Shown here piece after piece: positions 1 through 9,696 of a stretch of 33,273 nucleotides of DNA. The notes under the pieces were generated by a model. That model did no database searches and was not told the DNA's origin. It worked only from the letters and a program-made list of their open reading frames with translations. Source of the DNA: a virus; the IMG/VR virus record IMGVR_UViG_3300048928_000297, positions 1-33,273 of that record, one strand, 5' to 3'. How positions within the stretch are numbered: the first letter of the stretch is position 1; each line of letters begins with the position of its first letter. The position numbers and the translations under genes are program-made.

Positions 1-2850
1 ATCCACGAAACCCCAGCCCTTGGTCCGGGCCAGATCCATGCCCAGCTCGCGATACCCGAACAGACGGCGGTGGTGATAGTTCGGCGCGCCGCAAGTGGCG
101 ATGTGCACGCGGCAATCCGGGTTCTCGTCCTGGACGATCTGCACGCACTGCTCGACCTGGGAAACCCACGTCGGCGCCGCCTTGATCATTGCCCAGTCGC
201 CGACCAGGCCGGCCAGGCTGTCGGCTTGCGCAAAGTCATCGGCGCTGATCGGACGCTTGAACGTCGCCACGCCGGCTGCGTAGGTATCGATCAGCCGTAC
301 CGCGACGCGGCGATGGTCGCCATGGAAGGAGCCGATGATCAACGCATCCCCGGCAGCCGCCGAAATGGTGGCGCCCGCGGTGTTCAACGTGATGGACTTC
401 GCCGCGGCCGCAGCGATGGGGATCCGGTCGTCCAGCACCGTCTTATTCGGGGACGTTCCCGTGATCGAGTTGAAGTAGTTGCTGCTCTCGTCGTCCTTCA
501 ACTGCTGCGCCGTCACGCCCGTGCGCGTGACCCATCCCTTCGTGACGTGCGTAAGCCAATCGTCATTGGTGCTGGATTCCACCAGGAAGACGTCCGCTCC
601 CCATTCCGCCACGCAATCGATACGGTTAAGGAGCACATCGCTAGTCAGGAACAGTTCAGCCGACCAACCGCCAATGCCTGCGTTCATGACGTGATGCATG
701 CGATTCGTAACGAAGTTCAGATCCAACCACGGGGACCCACCCGTCGCCCGCGGATCCAGTGCCCGGACCACCAATCTAAAATGACGCTGCTTCGCCTCTC
801 CCAGCACGTAGGTGACGCAGGCGCGAGGATCACTATCCCGAAAACCCAGCCCGCTGGAGATCGACGCGGGTTGCGTCGTGTCCTCCGACACCGACCCATC
901 GCCAAAAGGCGATTCCAAAGGTGAATCCAGACCGACCCCGGTGTTGCCCAGCGTGCCGCGCATATAGGCGATGGACTCGCCATACTTGTAGGAACACGCC
1001 ACAGTGCCCGAGGGTGCCACTTTGAACCAGAGAACATGCGTAACCCTGTTGAACGAGGCGTTATAGCTGCGCACAACCATGTAGTCCCAGCCGGCCGGGA
1101 TTGCGGCGCCGCTGCCCTGAGTGTTCATGCCGCCGACCATGGGCGTACCGTTCACAGTCACCGCGTGGTCGTAGGTGAAGCCGCGCTGCAGGTCAAATTT
1201 GACGTTCGCACCGTTGCCCGCGAAGTTGGCCACGCCAGCGCCTTGAGGCTCGTCATTAAACGTACTGAACGAGGCGAACAGCTGATCGTCCATGTACACG
1301 TCAACCATTGCCGCGCCAGCATTCCCCCGTTCACGGCACAGGTTCACCGTCAGCTCATCGCCCCAAAGGTCGAATTCAGCAGACGCGTTGACACCTTGAA
1401 CCCGCCGAGCCGATCCCAGCCACAGATTCGGAGCCACAATCGTTTCAGCCGAAGGCGCGAGCTCAGACGCGTGGATTGACGTTGCGGCGCGCGTACGCAA
1501 GTACAGCTCGACGCCTCCCACATAGCTCAATTCGCCCAGGTATCCCTGCCCCCAAGTGATGCTGGAACCCGCCAGAGCGACCTTAATCGCCCGCGCGAGC
1601 GGGCGCATTGAGGCTTGGGAGTTCGCCGCACCTCCGCCGCGGTAGACGAGCTGCGCTGCGCGCTCAGGGTCCGGATAGCTCGGATCAATCACCAGGTTCG
1701 ACACAACGCTGGTAACCACGAACGGCCCGGTCAGGAGCGACCAATTAATGGTTACAGAGCCAGACACACCGCTGCCGTTGCGCTCGGAAAGGGGAACGGT
1801 CTGAATACCAGTGGGAGCAATCCCCGGATCGTCATACCCCGCTACGGTGCCCGCCCCGTCATGGATCAGGATTCGGTTGCCATAGGACTGATCCTTGGCG
1901 ACGACGCTCACCCGGTAGTTCTTGGCGCTATCGACGCCATCCAGCCAGATCCCCCGGATAGCGCTCGTCGCAGCACGCCAGCGCTCATTGCCCGCCAGCA
2001 CCAGATTTCGATAGTCCGCGCGCAACCAGGACGGCAGCATGCCTCGGTCGACGATCTGTCGAATGGCATCCAGCTCACGCGTCCGAGCGATCCGGAAAAG
2101 ACCGAGCGACGCAGAGTTGAGGACACCCGTGCTGGTGATTTCGCGGTAGTCGATATCAAGGTATGCCCGCAGCGAGGCGTCATTCGCCACAGACCCAATG
2201 ACGACGCGCGTCAATCCGCTGGCGTTGCGAGCGATATCCACGGCACCAGTATTGAGGACCGTCGCACCGTCGCTCAGCTTTGCAATGGCGATCCGATCCT
2301 TGTTCGTTGGATCCTGGTTGCAAATGACCGAGATTAGGTACTGCTCGTTGGGATCACCGTTCTCGATGCGGACCGACTTGATAGCCAGCGCCGCCTCTAT
2401 ACGCTTCTGCGTCGGCAAGAACCAATCGGTTTGACCAGAGCCGCTGAGATTGAGCACGGACGGATCCAGCCAGGGGCAAGCCTGCACGACCCTCAACAGG
2501 CTGTTGACGCGCGGCACGCTCGCCGGCTGAATTCCCGACCACAGCCAAGCCGTCCCGTTGAAAACGTAATAGCCGTTCTTGGACGCGTCCGAATCGTTCG
2601 TGACCTGCCCAGTCGTACCCGCAGGCGAACTCGTATCACTATTCATCGCGGCCGCGGTCGAATAGGTCCGCAAGTTTGCAGCGCCGGAGGCTACTTCCAG
2701 CACTTGCTGCGTCAGCGTGGCCAGGTTCTTGACATCATTGCCAATACGATTGACGTTCGGCTGCCCGACGCTTCCCGTGGCGTATCTATCGAGCGTTTCG
2801 GCATCTAGGCTGCCATTGATCAATTGCTGTGCAGTGAGGTATCCAGCCAT
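1..2850 (-). CDS. Tail fibre with SGNH-hydrolase domain (3' end missing)
   Basis: An open frame of 950 codons without a stop runs from the ATG at 2850 off the left edge, so the gene is partial. The first 120 residues look like a phage tail-fibre base, with a Ser/Thr/Asn-rich stretch. At residues 428-437 the segment GSSITWGQGY matches block I of SGNH/GDSL hydrolases (nucleophile candidate Ser430). Around residue 762 the sequence STNDDW resembles the block with the conserved Asn, and near the edge IATCGAPNYHH looks like the late part of such a fold. The family removes acyl groups from sugars or lipids, so a role in receptor or capsule deacetylation at the tail tip is inferred. It follows the J-like gene in the late operon but sits directly behind a terminator. 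The ribosome site is weak (GAG, 9 bases before ATG). Confidence 0.85.
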   Translation of the reverse strand, partial: MAGYLTAQQLINGSLDAETLDRYATGSVGQPNVNRIGNDVKNLATLTQQVLEVASGAANLRTYSTAAAMNSDTSSPAGTTGQVTNDSDASKNGYYVFNGTAWLWSGIQPASVPRVNSLLRVVQACPWLDPSVLNLSGSGQTDWFLPTQKRIEAALAIKSVRIENGDPNEQYLISVICNQDPTNKDRIAIAKLSDGATVLNTGAVDIARNASGLTRVVIGSVANDASLRAYLDIDYREITSTGVLNSASLGLFRIARTRELDAIRQIVDRGMLPSWLRADYRNLVLAGNERWRAATSAIRGIWLDGVDSAKNYRVSVVAKDQSYGNRILIHDGAGTVAGYDDPGIAPTGIQTVPLSERNGSGVSGSVTINWSLLTGPFVVTSVVSNLVIDPSYPDPERAAQLVYRGGGAANSQASMRPLARAIKVALAGSSITWGQGYLGELSYVGGVELYLRTRAATSIHASELAPSAETIVAPNLWLGSARRVQGVNASAEFDLWGDELTVNLCRERGNAGAAMVDVYMDDQLFASFSTFNDEPQGAGVANFAGNGANVKFDLQRGFTYDHAVTVNGTPMVGGMNTQGSGAAIPAGWDYMVVRSYNASFNRVTHVLWFKVAPSGTVACSYKYGESIAYMRGTLGNTGVGLDSPLESPFGDGSVSEDTTQPASISSGLGFRDSDPRACVTYVLGEAKQRHFRLVVRALDPRATGGSPWLDLNFVTNRMHHVMNAGIGGWSAELFLTSDVLLNRIDCVAEWGADVFLVESSTNDDWLTHVTKGWVTRTGVTAQQLKDDESSNYFNSITGTSPNKTVLDDRIPIAAAAAKSITLNTAGATISAAAGDALIIGSFHGDHRRVAVRLIDTYAAGVATFKRPISADDFAQADSLAGLVGDWAMIKAAPTWVSQVEQCVQIVQDENPDCRVHIATCGAPNYHHRRLFGYRELGMDLARTKGWGFVD

Positions 2851-2861
2851 TTGGAACTCGC

Positions 2862-2889
2862 AAAAAAAAGCCCCGCACGGGGCGGGGCT
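2862..2889 (-). terminator. Intrinsic terminator between tip gene and fibre gene
   Basis: On the minus strand a perfect 8-bp GC-rich stem (arms 2882-2889 and 2869-2876, loop 2877-2881) is followed at once by eight T residues (2862-2869). It lies just after the stop of the J-like gene and ends only 11 bases before the fibre ATG, so fibre expression needs read-through, antitermination or partial termination. Confidence 0.85.
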
Positions 2890-2907
2890 CATTGGGTTTG
2901 GTGAAAT

Positions 2908-5796
2908 CTAAGCGTGAAAATCGAGATCGTTCTGGTAGTACCTGGCGTCGTAGTTGATCGCCTTTAGCGGGATAGTCCCGTCGTCGTTCGGTGCTCCCTT
3001 CTCGTCGACCAAAAACGGCATGGCCTCCCGGGGGCTGGTTCCCTCGCCAATGATGTAAGTCGTCGGGTTGTAGCCCTCACCCCGCAGGATGATTGGTGTC
3101 CGCGGTTCACGTTCCAACAGGGCAAGCCGAGGACTTCCCCCAGATTGCACCGCCATCGTCTCAATGGTGGCGTCGCTGCTCTGAAGAAAAATGCGGTAGG
3201 TGCCGCCCGGCTTCCAGTCATAGGGCTGCGACAAGGCGACGAGCCTGCCGTCGTCCTTTGCCACATCCACAATCTCACCGTCGCTTCCCTGCGCCCGCGT
3301 GTTATCTGCGACCCGGATCCGCTCGGACACCGCAAGCAGGTTGGCCTCCGGCAATGCGTCGAACTCCGTCACCACATCCTGAAACTGCAATTTGTTCCAT
3401 GCGCGGTGCGCATGGATGTAGGCTTGCTCCCTGACCCGCACCCCCACCGAGTCATACCGCTTCGGATTTACTGCAGATCGGTCCTCGGGCAGGTAAATCG
3501 TCACCTGGGAATCGTCGTCGGGGTCAATCCACGGATACTCGATACCGTCGTTCTCCATCGCGCTGCCCTCGGTCCGCGTTTCGGAACCGGGCAACTTGTT
3601 GCGATGGTTGAACTGCAAAGAGGCATCTTCGGAAGCGCGCTCGAAAAACAGCTTGATCACGCTCCCTCGTCGATATGCGCGGCAGAACACCGCTTGCGCA
3701 ATCATGTCCAGCGTTTCCTCGAATGACAGATTGTCGCTATCGATGGTGTAGTTGAACTGCGCCACGTCGACGCCGAAGTAATCGCGGATCTCCTGCACCG
3801 TGTTGTAGATGTTGTCAAAGTCCACCTCAGCCGGCGCCCTATTCCCGATAAGGGGATCCAGGCACACGGCCGAAATGATGTCCGCGACATCGGTGGTCGG
3901 ATACAGCTCCGTCGTGAACGTCGACCCTGACACCCTGCGCGGCAGCTTGCGGGTCACCAGCAGATTCAGCTTTCGTTCCTTGACGGCTAAGGCGCCGTCC
4001 GTCGCAAACGTCACCGACTGCACCGTGGTCACATCGCCGAAATGAGCCCGGTCTACGGTAGAGCAGGCGTACAAGTCGCGCCATTGGATTTCGTCCACGA
4101 CGCTCCCCTCGAAGTCCGTATCCGAATTCGTCAGGCGACGAGCGCGCATCTGCCAGCGCTTGCTGGGCGCCCCGCCCAGCTCAACGTCAAGTGTGTCTGC
4201 GCGAACTACCTTCGTGACTGCCGAACCCCGGATCTCCCGATCGAACACCAGTACCGATCCGTACGGGTTGCCGTTGCCATCGACGCGCTGGGCCTCGAAC
4301 CTGTAGACCACATCGCGCCGGTACTGCTGGCGCCCGTTGTCCTTGTACAGGCCGTTGAGAGCAATAACATTGGCAATCACCCGCGTGATGGGCTGAACGC
4401 TCTCCACGGTGAACCAGCCCACCCAACGCTCACCCGTCGTGGAGATCGTAGGGTTCATGACCACCGAGACGCCGCCATAGTCGTTCTGCAAGGTGTCCCA
4501 TGCAGGATTGACCGCACTCGGGTTGTCCAGCGTCAGCAGTGACGAGGTCAAGGTATTGATCGTGTACATGCCGGACAGGTCAAACTGCACAATGTCAGAC
4601 GGCCTGGTCAGCGTAGGCGTGCCCGAGACGACATTCGGCGCCGTGCGAAAGGCCGCCCAGGCCGCCGAATTCTGCGAAATGTCCAATCGCACCGTTGTCA
4701 GCCCATCACTGAAACTGGCCCCCATAACCCCATATATCCCTGTAACGTTCCCCGTCGCCGTGTAGTCGAAATCCCCGTCGCCGCCAGTATGGTCGGTCCA
4801 GGAGACGGCACCGTTCGACAGCGTGACGACTTGACCGACCGACCATTCGGCCGCGTGGTTACCCTCAAAGGTCACCTCGCCCCAACCCGGCCGCATGGCG
4901 CTGTCGGTCCGGAAAGTCGCCCCCTCAGGCGGGCTGTACGAGTACGTCCCTTGTGTCTGTGCGGCATTCTGGATAGAGATAACCTCCCCAGCAATGAATA
5001 GCTCCGTGAAGTCCAGTTCGCCATCCTGCGACACGACCTCGTTTGGCGAACGAAATACCATGCCGCGACGTATCGCACTGCCCACGTCCTGAGGCTGCAA
5101 CACTTGGCCATTGACGCTGTTGATCCGCCTGCTGGAAATGACAGGCTGGTTGATCGCGTTGCCGATGCGAATCTGAGGCGCATGCCCACTATTGGGCGAC
5201 GTGAAGGGCGCGTAAACCTCTACAGAGGCGCCAGCGATTTGGGAGATTGGCGTGGTGTCGTCCCGTGCATCGTGGATCGCGTAGGCGCCACGCCCGATGC
5301 ACATGAACGCGATTTCCTTTTCGACGTGGTTCTCGAAGATCTTGTAAGGCTGGGCCAGCAGATCCGCCGTCGATCGGACCTTCCCCAGAATGTCCGGCAC
5401 CCGCCCGTTCACCCTAGCCTGATTCGTGCGTTCCGACAGGCCATTGTTCGGCGATTCCTGCTGCACATTCCGGGCGGTGGCGTTCGGTGGATCTGGCGTC
5501 AGAATGGACGTCAAGATCATCGAGGCAGTTGATGCTGCCAACGCGACAGCTATGGCCGTCCAAGTCAATCCCGCTCGCGGAAAGACTTCAACGACAAACG
5601 GTCCAGGCATTCCCCGCAGCGCGGAGACTTCGAGCGGGACCTTGGGCGTGACCACAGCTTGCGTGGCCATATCAGTGATGCGCGCACCCGGCGGGAAACG
5701 CGGCCCCAGTTCCGCCTTCAAAAACGAAAGCAAGTCATTGACTTGGTGCGTTTCCATCGCTCTATCGGGAGCTCGGTACAAGAGGACAGTGATCAC
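2908..5796 (-). CDS. Tail tip attachment protein, J-like (TipJ family)
   Basis: This 962-residue protein is the central tail-tip (host specificity) protein of siphophages, which joins the tail tube to the fibre and contacts the receptor. A hydrophobic stretch lies at about residues 77-98, followed by the region conserved in the TipJ group (RVNGRVPDILGKVRSTADLL) at about 125-145. The length fits the family. I choose the GTG at 5796 as start: it overlaps the stop of the upstream peptidase gene by GTGA and has GAGG 9 bases upstream. A longer open frame to 5895 would overlap that gene by over 100 bases. It is the last gene before the terminator at 2862-2889. Confidence 0.9.
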   Translation of the reverse strand: MITVLLYRAPDRAMETHQVNDLLSFLKAELGPRFPPGARITDMATQAVVTPKVPLEVSALRGMPGPFVVEVFPRAGLTWTAIAVALAASTASMILTSILTPDPPNATARNVQQESPNNGLSERTNQARVNGRVPDILGKVRSTADLLAQPYKIFENHVEKEIAFMCIGRGAYAIHDARDDTTPISQIAGASVEVYAPFTSPNSGHAPQIRIGNAINQPVISSRRINSVNGQVLQPQDVGSAIRRGMVFRSPNEVVSQDGELDFTELFIAGEVISIQNAAQTQGTYSYSPPEGATFRTDSAMRPGWGEVTFEGNHAAEWSVGQVVTLSNGAVSWTDHTGGDGDFDYTATGNVTGIYGVMGASFSDGLTTVRLDISQNSAAWAAFRTAPNVVSGTPTLTRPSDIVQFDLSGMYTINTLTSSLLTLDNPSAVNPAWDTLQNDYGGVSVVMNPTISTTGERWVGWFTVESVQPITRVIANVIALNGLYKDNGRQQYRRDVVYRFEAQRVDGNGNPYGSVLVFDREIRGSAVTKVVRADTLDVELGGAPSKRWQMRARRLTNSDTDFEGSVVDEIQWRDLYACSTVDRAHFGDVTTVQSVTFATDGALAVKERKLNLLVTRKLPRRVSGSTFTTELYPTTDVADIISAVCLDPLIGNRAPAEVDFDNIYNTVQEIRDYFGVDVAQFNYTIDSDNLSFEETLDMIAQAVFCRAYRRGSVIKLFFERASEDASLQFNHRNKLPGSETRTEGSAMENDGIEYPWIDPDDDSQVTIYLPEDRSAVNPKRYDSVGVRVREQAYIHAHRAWNKLQFQDVVTEFDALPEANLLAVSERIRVADNTRAQGSDGEIVDVAKDDGRLVALSQPYDWKPGGTYRIFLQSSDATIETMAVQSGGSPRLALLEREPRTPIILRGEGYNPTTYIIGEGTSPREAMPFLVDEKGAPNDDGTIPLKAINYDARYYQNDLDFHA

Positions 5797-6137
5797 AGAT
5801 AAAACCTCATGTTTATGTAACTCGCGGCCAGGGCCTCTATCAGGAGAAACTGGGCGCCGCCCTCGGTTAGATGGAGCAGCCGCCCACGCACACACACCCC
5901 GATATGGGATCCTCCGCCCAATGCCTCCATAAGCACCAATGACGGCTCAACCGTCGGGCCGCGCTGGCGTCGCAAATCCCGAAAGAGCGCGGACAGCCGA
6001 CCGGCCTGAAAATCGCATTCCTCGACCTGGTGCAACCGTGCGTCGCCCGTCAAGTGTTCCCAGGCGTCAGCCGCAAAGTGCAGGCAGTTATATGACTTTC
6101 GGTCGTATTCCCTGGACAAAAGAAAGTCGATACTCAC
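5793..6137 (-). CDS. NlpC/P60-like tail assembly peptidase
   Basis: A 114-residue protein with a Cys-His pair in the order expected for small NlpC/P60-type (C40-like) domains: SYNCLHFAADAW places Cys18 near the N-terminus and GGSHIGVCV gives His78. In lambda the matching gene is K, whose product is needed for tail-tip assembly and may cut peptidoglycan during entry. The start is a GTG whose GTGA overlaps the stop of the DUF1833 gene, and the end overlaps the J-like gene in the same way, so the three are translationally coupled. The family assignment rests on motif and position; catalytic activity is inferred. Confidence 0.75.
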   Translation of the reverse strand: MSIDFLLSREYDRKSYNCLHFAADAWEHLTGDARLHQVEECDFQAGRLSALFRDLRRQRGPTVEPSLVLMEALGGGSHIGVCVRGRLLHLTEGGAQFLLIEALAASYINMRFYL

Positions 6138-6652
6138 AAGAACCCCCGCAGCATCGGAAACTCGTCCGACCGATACACCCGCCCCGTCTTGCTGACATTG
6201 ACCTGCGGAGCAGTGGCGTCGAACTGCGAGCCTTCCGGCGATCGCGTGATCGTGCGGGCCTGCAAGACGACCGGGCCGAACATTGGCCTTTCCATGTCGT
6301 CGGATCGATACGACCTGTAAACCACCCTGGGCGGAGATGTTCGCAACGAGCCTGCCGCACGCGCCCGTTGAATTTCATCGGGCAAGATCTCACCCAAGTC
6401 TCCGAGGGTTACGGTCATGCCGAAATCAAGATTTCCACGGTCCTCCAACAGCTTGAGGCCCAAGGGAACATATTGAAAAAATACCTGCTCGCCGGATTCC
6501 AGGCGGGCCCAGAAGCCTTCTCGATACTTCGCCTGAACGCGCCACACCCGGGAGAAATTCGGTTGACTGATCTCCAGGGTGGGCACCTCTGCCGTACTGG
6601 ACGGCGCACCGAAAAAGAAATCGACCCACTGGTCTTCATTAGATTCAGGCAT
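6134..6652 (-). CDS. DUF1833-family minor tail protein
   Basis: 172 residues, resembling the DUF1833 proteins found between tape measure and tip genes in lambda-like siphophages (the slot of lambda L/M). The C-terminal half (YRSYRSDDMERPMFG, then VNVSKTGRVYRSDEFP) carries the recognisable part. It overlaps the upstream gene by 8 bases and the downstream peptidase gene by 4. The role is inferred as part of the tail-tip baseplate; no catalytic residues are seen. Confidence 0.75.
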   Translation of the reverse strand: MPESNEDQWVDFFFGAPSSTAEVPTLEISQPNFSRVWRVQAKYREGFWARLESGEQVFFQYVPLGLKLLEDRGNLDFGMTVTLGDLGEILPDEIQRARAAGSLRTSPPRVVYRSYRSDDMERPMFGPVVLQARTITRSPEGSQFDATAPQVNVSKTGRVYRSDEFPMLRGFL

Positions 6653-7136
6653 GGGGAAGATCCTCGTTTACAAGCTTGGCAAGAAGATCCAGGATTTCCC
6701 TCGCCGCAGCGAAGCTTCCATAGATCGTGAGCATCATGATTAGCGATCCCCAGTAGTCCAGCTCGCCTACCTGTAGGTCCGGCAACGGCTGCACTTCCAA
6801 GGTGGCCGAAACCGTATAGAACCGCCCTTCCTTCGAGACGAGCCTGACCGACCCAGGGATGAAGTTCGCGACGTAGCGTTCAGTCCTATGGGTATCCAGC
6901 CGCAGATCGATCTCGAAGGCCTCCGCCCCGTTGCGTCGGTAGTTCCGCACAAAGCCCATGAACATCGAATACCGCTCGTCGCGCAGGCGCCACAACGCCG
7001 ACACCATGTGAGGACTACCCGAGAGGTCGGCGCGATATCGCCCGGGCCCACCGTCCAATGGAGTTCGGATCGTGCCGTCCCCAATGTCGGCCGAATACCC
7101 TGCCATCAGCGGGCAGAACGGTAACAACGGCCTCAT
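6645..7136 (-). CDS. Minor tail protein, unknown family
   Basis: 163 residues encoded between the tape measure gene (ATGA overlap) and the DUF1833 gene (8-base overlap). This is the position of lambda gene M, whose product joins the tail tip after the tape measure. The sequence is rich in beta-type segments (RYVANFIPGSVRLVS, YTVSATLEVQPLP) and ends in a hydrophobic helix (WGSLIMMLTIYGSFAAA). I do not recognise a specific domain, so the tail role comes from context. Confidence 0.7.
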   Translation of the reverse strand: MRPLLPFCPLMAGYSADIGDGTIRTPLDGGPGRYRADLSGSPHMVSALWRLRDERYSMFMGFVRNYRRNGAEAFEIDLRLDTHRTERYVANFIPGSVRLVSKEGRFYTVSATLEVQPLPDLQVGELDYWGSLIMMLTIYGSFAAAREILDLLAKLVNEDLPHA

Positions 7137-9355
7137 GAGCGCTTCCTCGACGTTTCAAAATTTGAAGTAAGGGACTTCGAGGCCCGTGAGTTCGCCTGAC
7201 CAAACTGCCTTTGCATAATTCGTGGGGTCTTCGATTCAATACGGCGATCAACCTCGATCAGCAGTTCCCCATCGCTCATTCGCTGCACATCAACATCCCT
7301 GCCGCCATAGTTGTTGACCGTGACCCGAGGCTCTCCCCAGCCGCCAGCAAACCCGGAGCCAAGGGGCGTCACATACCCGCCGCTTCCGCCTTCCATAAGA
7401 AAGGTGTCCCGCCCTTTGGTGTATAGCTCCGGGCCGCGCTCGTTCACTTGGTAAAAGGACCCAGGCATCGTCGGACCGCCCGACGCCCGCAACCCACCCC
7501 ACGAACCAGTCATCCCGCTTACATTGCCGACCGCCGTGCCGCCGGAGGTGTACGACGACGAAACAGACATGCCGCCACCAAGCCAGCCGGCGATTCCATT
7601 GAAGAGCCCGCCCAGCAACCCGCCCACTTCGCCGCCCTTCCCGCCGTAGCTGCCAAACAGCAGCTTGCCCAGCTGAGACGCCATCAGGTCCGATCCCATC
7701 CTTGCAAGCATGTCCGCGAACTTCAGGCCGATGTTGTCGAACTTTCCCGTCAGAACCGAATAGATCCCATCGCCCAACGTCGACTGAATGTTCCGCGCAC
7801 CCTGCTTGGCGAACTCATCCATCTCATCAGTGGCTGCGCCAAACTGCTTGACCAACTTTTTGTAGGCGTCTTCATACTCCGGGGTCCCTACTTGCAGGTA
7901 CTGGCCCAGCAGCGCCGCCCCGTCGGCGATTTTCCTAGACTTCGCCCGCTCGGGGTACAGGGTGTCCATAAGCCGGCCGTATTCCTCCAGCTGCTTCTGC
8001 GCGCCCTTGATAGCGTCCTGCTGCTCATTGAATGCGTCGGTTGCCTCAGCCAGGCCGATCGCTTGCTGCTTTTCGCGATCTGTCCGGAATGTCAAAGTGC
8101 CCGAGGCAATGCTGGCAAACAGCTTCTCCGCTTCGGTCTCTCGACCAATCAGGGCCAACCGCTCTTTCATCTGCGCGATGTAACGAGCGCCTTCGTCGAG
8201 CTTCTGAGCTCCGCCCTTAGACTCCCCTGTCACGATCACAGGCGAGGTAACTGGAACATCGCCAGCCCCGAGAATGTCGATGCCCCAGCCCTTCATCTCG
8301 TGATCAATGCGGGCCTGGGCGGCCGCAATTACGCGTTCCGCGTTTCGCAACTGCTCGCCGAGTTCCTTTTCCCCGACGCCGAAGATCAGCGACTTAGCCT
8401 TTGCACCGGCATCCCCACGCCGCAGCGCATCGATCTCGCCCTGAATCGACCGGCGCTGCGCGTCGTACTTCGTGAGCGCTTCGAATGGATCGCTACTGCC
8501 AAAGAGCGAGTCATACGCCGTCCCCTGGATTGCCCCGAGAAAATCGCCCAACGACTTCCGGGCCGTCATCAGGCGTTCGATGTACGTGTTCAGCACCGGC
8601 AGCGAAGCGGCCGCAAGCTCGTTGAATGCACCCTTCGCCAACCGCTGCAGATCATCCAGCGAATCATTGAACTGCGCGGCAGCGCCGACCACGTCCTCGC
8701 CGACGACGATGCCGAAGTCTCGCGCCTTCGCCGCGGCATCGTCGAAACCCTTGGCGCCGCCATTGAGCATGACAATCATGTCGGCACCGGTCTTGCCGAA
8801 GACTTCCTGCGCGATCGCCGTCTTGTTCGCCCCATCCTCCATCCGGGCGAACCGATCAGCCACATCCCGCATCACGGCGTCGGCCGACCGCAGCTTGCCC
8901 GAGCTATCCGCGACCTCGACCCCTAAGGCCTTGAAAAGCGCGACCTGGGATTTGCTGCCAGTATTGGCAGCCTCCATATTCTTGGACAGCGTGCGGATTG
9001 CACCGTCCAGACCTTCCACCGACACGCTGGAAAACTCCGCATAGTAGGAGAGTTCCTGCAAGGTTTCCGCACCGATGCCAAGCCGCTGGGTGCGATCAGA
9101 AATGGAATCCATCTCGTCGATCGCACCCTTCACGGCCGCCAGCGCCTGACGCGGGATCTCCTGCAGCTGGCCGACAATTCCCTCGGTGATGCCGGCCCAA
9201 ATGCCTGCGATCCGCCCGACATCGGCCGCCATGCTTCGGCGGATGTTCTCCATCGTGCGCTGAGCCGCGTATTCCGACCGGCTCAGTCCCGAGCTAAATT
9301 CGGTCGTGTCCAGACCCAGCAGCATGTTCAGCTTGCCGATCGCGCCGCCTGCCAT
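7133..9355 (-). CDS. Tail tape measure protein
   Basis: 740 residues, the longest structural protein of the tail operon apart from the tip and fibre. Tape measure proteins fix tail length and leave the tail ahead of the DNA. The N-terminal half resembles the family core (about residues 80-220, with SDRTQRLGIGAETLQELS and EVFGKTGADMIVMLNGG). Later come long Ala/Glu/Lys-rich helices and a Gly-rich hydrophobic stretch near residues 570-620 that could cross a membrane. AGGGGA lies 5-10 bases before the ATG. At roughly 1.5 angstrom per residue a tail near 110 nm would be expected; this is inference. Confidence 0.9.
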   Translation of the reverse strand: MAGGAIGKLNMLLGLDTTEFSSGLSRSEYAAQRTMENIRRSMAADVGRIAGIWAGITEGIVGQLQEIPRQALAAVKGAIDEMDSISDRTQRLGIGAETLQELSYYAEFSSVSVEGLDGAIRTLSKNMEAANTGSKSQVALFKALGVEVADSSGKLRSADAVMRDVADRFARMEDGANKTAIAQEVFGKTGADMIVMLNGGAKGFDDAAAKARDFGIVVGEDVVGAAAQFNDSLDDLQRLAKGAFNELAAASLPVLNTYIERLMTARKSLGDFLGAIQGTAYDSLFGSSDPFEALTKYDAQRRSIQGEIDALRRGDAGAKAKSLIFGVGEKELGEQLRNAERVIAAAQARIDHEMKGWGIDILGAGDVPVTSPVIVTGESKGGAQKLDEGARYIAQMKERLALIGRETEAEKLFASIASGTLTFRTDREKQQAIGLAEATDAFNEQQDAIKGAQKQLEEYGRLMDTLYPERAKSRKIADGAALLGQYLQVGTPEYEDAYKKLVKQFGAATDEMDEFAKQGARNIQSTLGDGIYSVLTGKFDNIGLKFADMLARMGSDLMASQLGKLLFGSYGGKGGEVGGLLGGLFNGIAGWLGGGMSVSSSYTSGGTAVGNVSGMTGSWGGLRASGGPTMPGSFYQVNERGPELYTKGRDTFLMEGGSGGYVTPLGSGFAGGWGEPRVTVNNYGGRDVDVQRMSDGELLIEVDRRIESKTPRIMQRQFGQANSRASKSLTSNFETSRKRS

Positions 9356-9396
9356 GTCATTCCCCTGCGGGACAGCCCCCGCGTTTAATTGCTTCG

Positions 9397-9690
9397 CTAC
9401 ATCACGACGTCGGCATCCATAACCAAAGCGTCGACATCCCCAGCCCCGCCGCCGCCAGCGGACCAGAACTGCATAACGTCATTCACGCCGAACAACTTGT
9501 TGCCAGAGCTCCGGGCAATTACCACCGCAAGCTGAGCAATGCGATAGTCATCGCGCCACAGACCGAACGGCTGCTTTTCGTAGTACCGCTCAAACTCCAC
9601 CAAATGCCTTTCGGGCATGGCTTCGATTTCAGATGGAAGCTTTCCCAGCGCGAGGCACAGCAGCAGCTGAAACTCGCGCCGGGGAGTTAG
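9397..9690 (-). CDS. T extension of tail chaperone (made by -1 frameshift)
   Basis: This frame has no good start of its own, but the family-like sequence begins at the slippery site of the preceding gene: LTPRREFQLLLCLALGKLPS continues through YYEKQPFGLWRDDYRIAQLA. It matches the T-type tail assembly proteins (DUF4035-like), which are made only as a G-T fusion. The 97 codons after the shift would give a fusion of about 233 residues. An internal ATG at 9618 gives only 73 residues and would drop the conserved first part. The G-T fusion is known in lambda to bridge the tape measure and the tail tube protein during assembly. Confidence 0.85.
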   Translation of the reverse strand, partial: LTPRREFQLLLCLALGKLPSEIEAMPERHLVEFERYYEKQPFGLWRDDYRIAQLAVVIARSSGNKLFGVNDVMQFWSAGGGGAGDVDALVMDADVVM

Positions 9691-9696
9691 TTTTTT
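9644..9696 (-). promoter_or_regulatory. Programmed -1 frameshift signal (heptamer plus stem-loop)
   Basis: On the minus strand the heptamer A AAA AAC (9696-9690) is in phase with the G frame and is followed at once by its TAA stop. Six bases later an 11-bp stem starts (arms 9673-9683 and 9644-9654, one G-U pair, 18-base loop). Slippery site, 6-base spacer and stable stem are the three parts expected of a bacterial -1 frameshift cassette. Confidence 0.9.

Noticed and set aside
7448-8926. Plus-strand open frame of 492 codons
   Set aside because: Antisense to the tape measure gene; no motif and no ribosome site.
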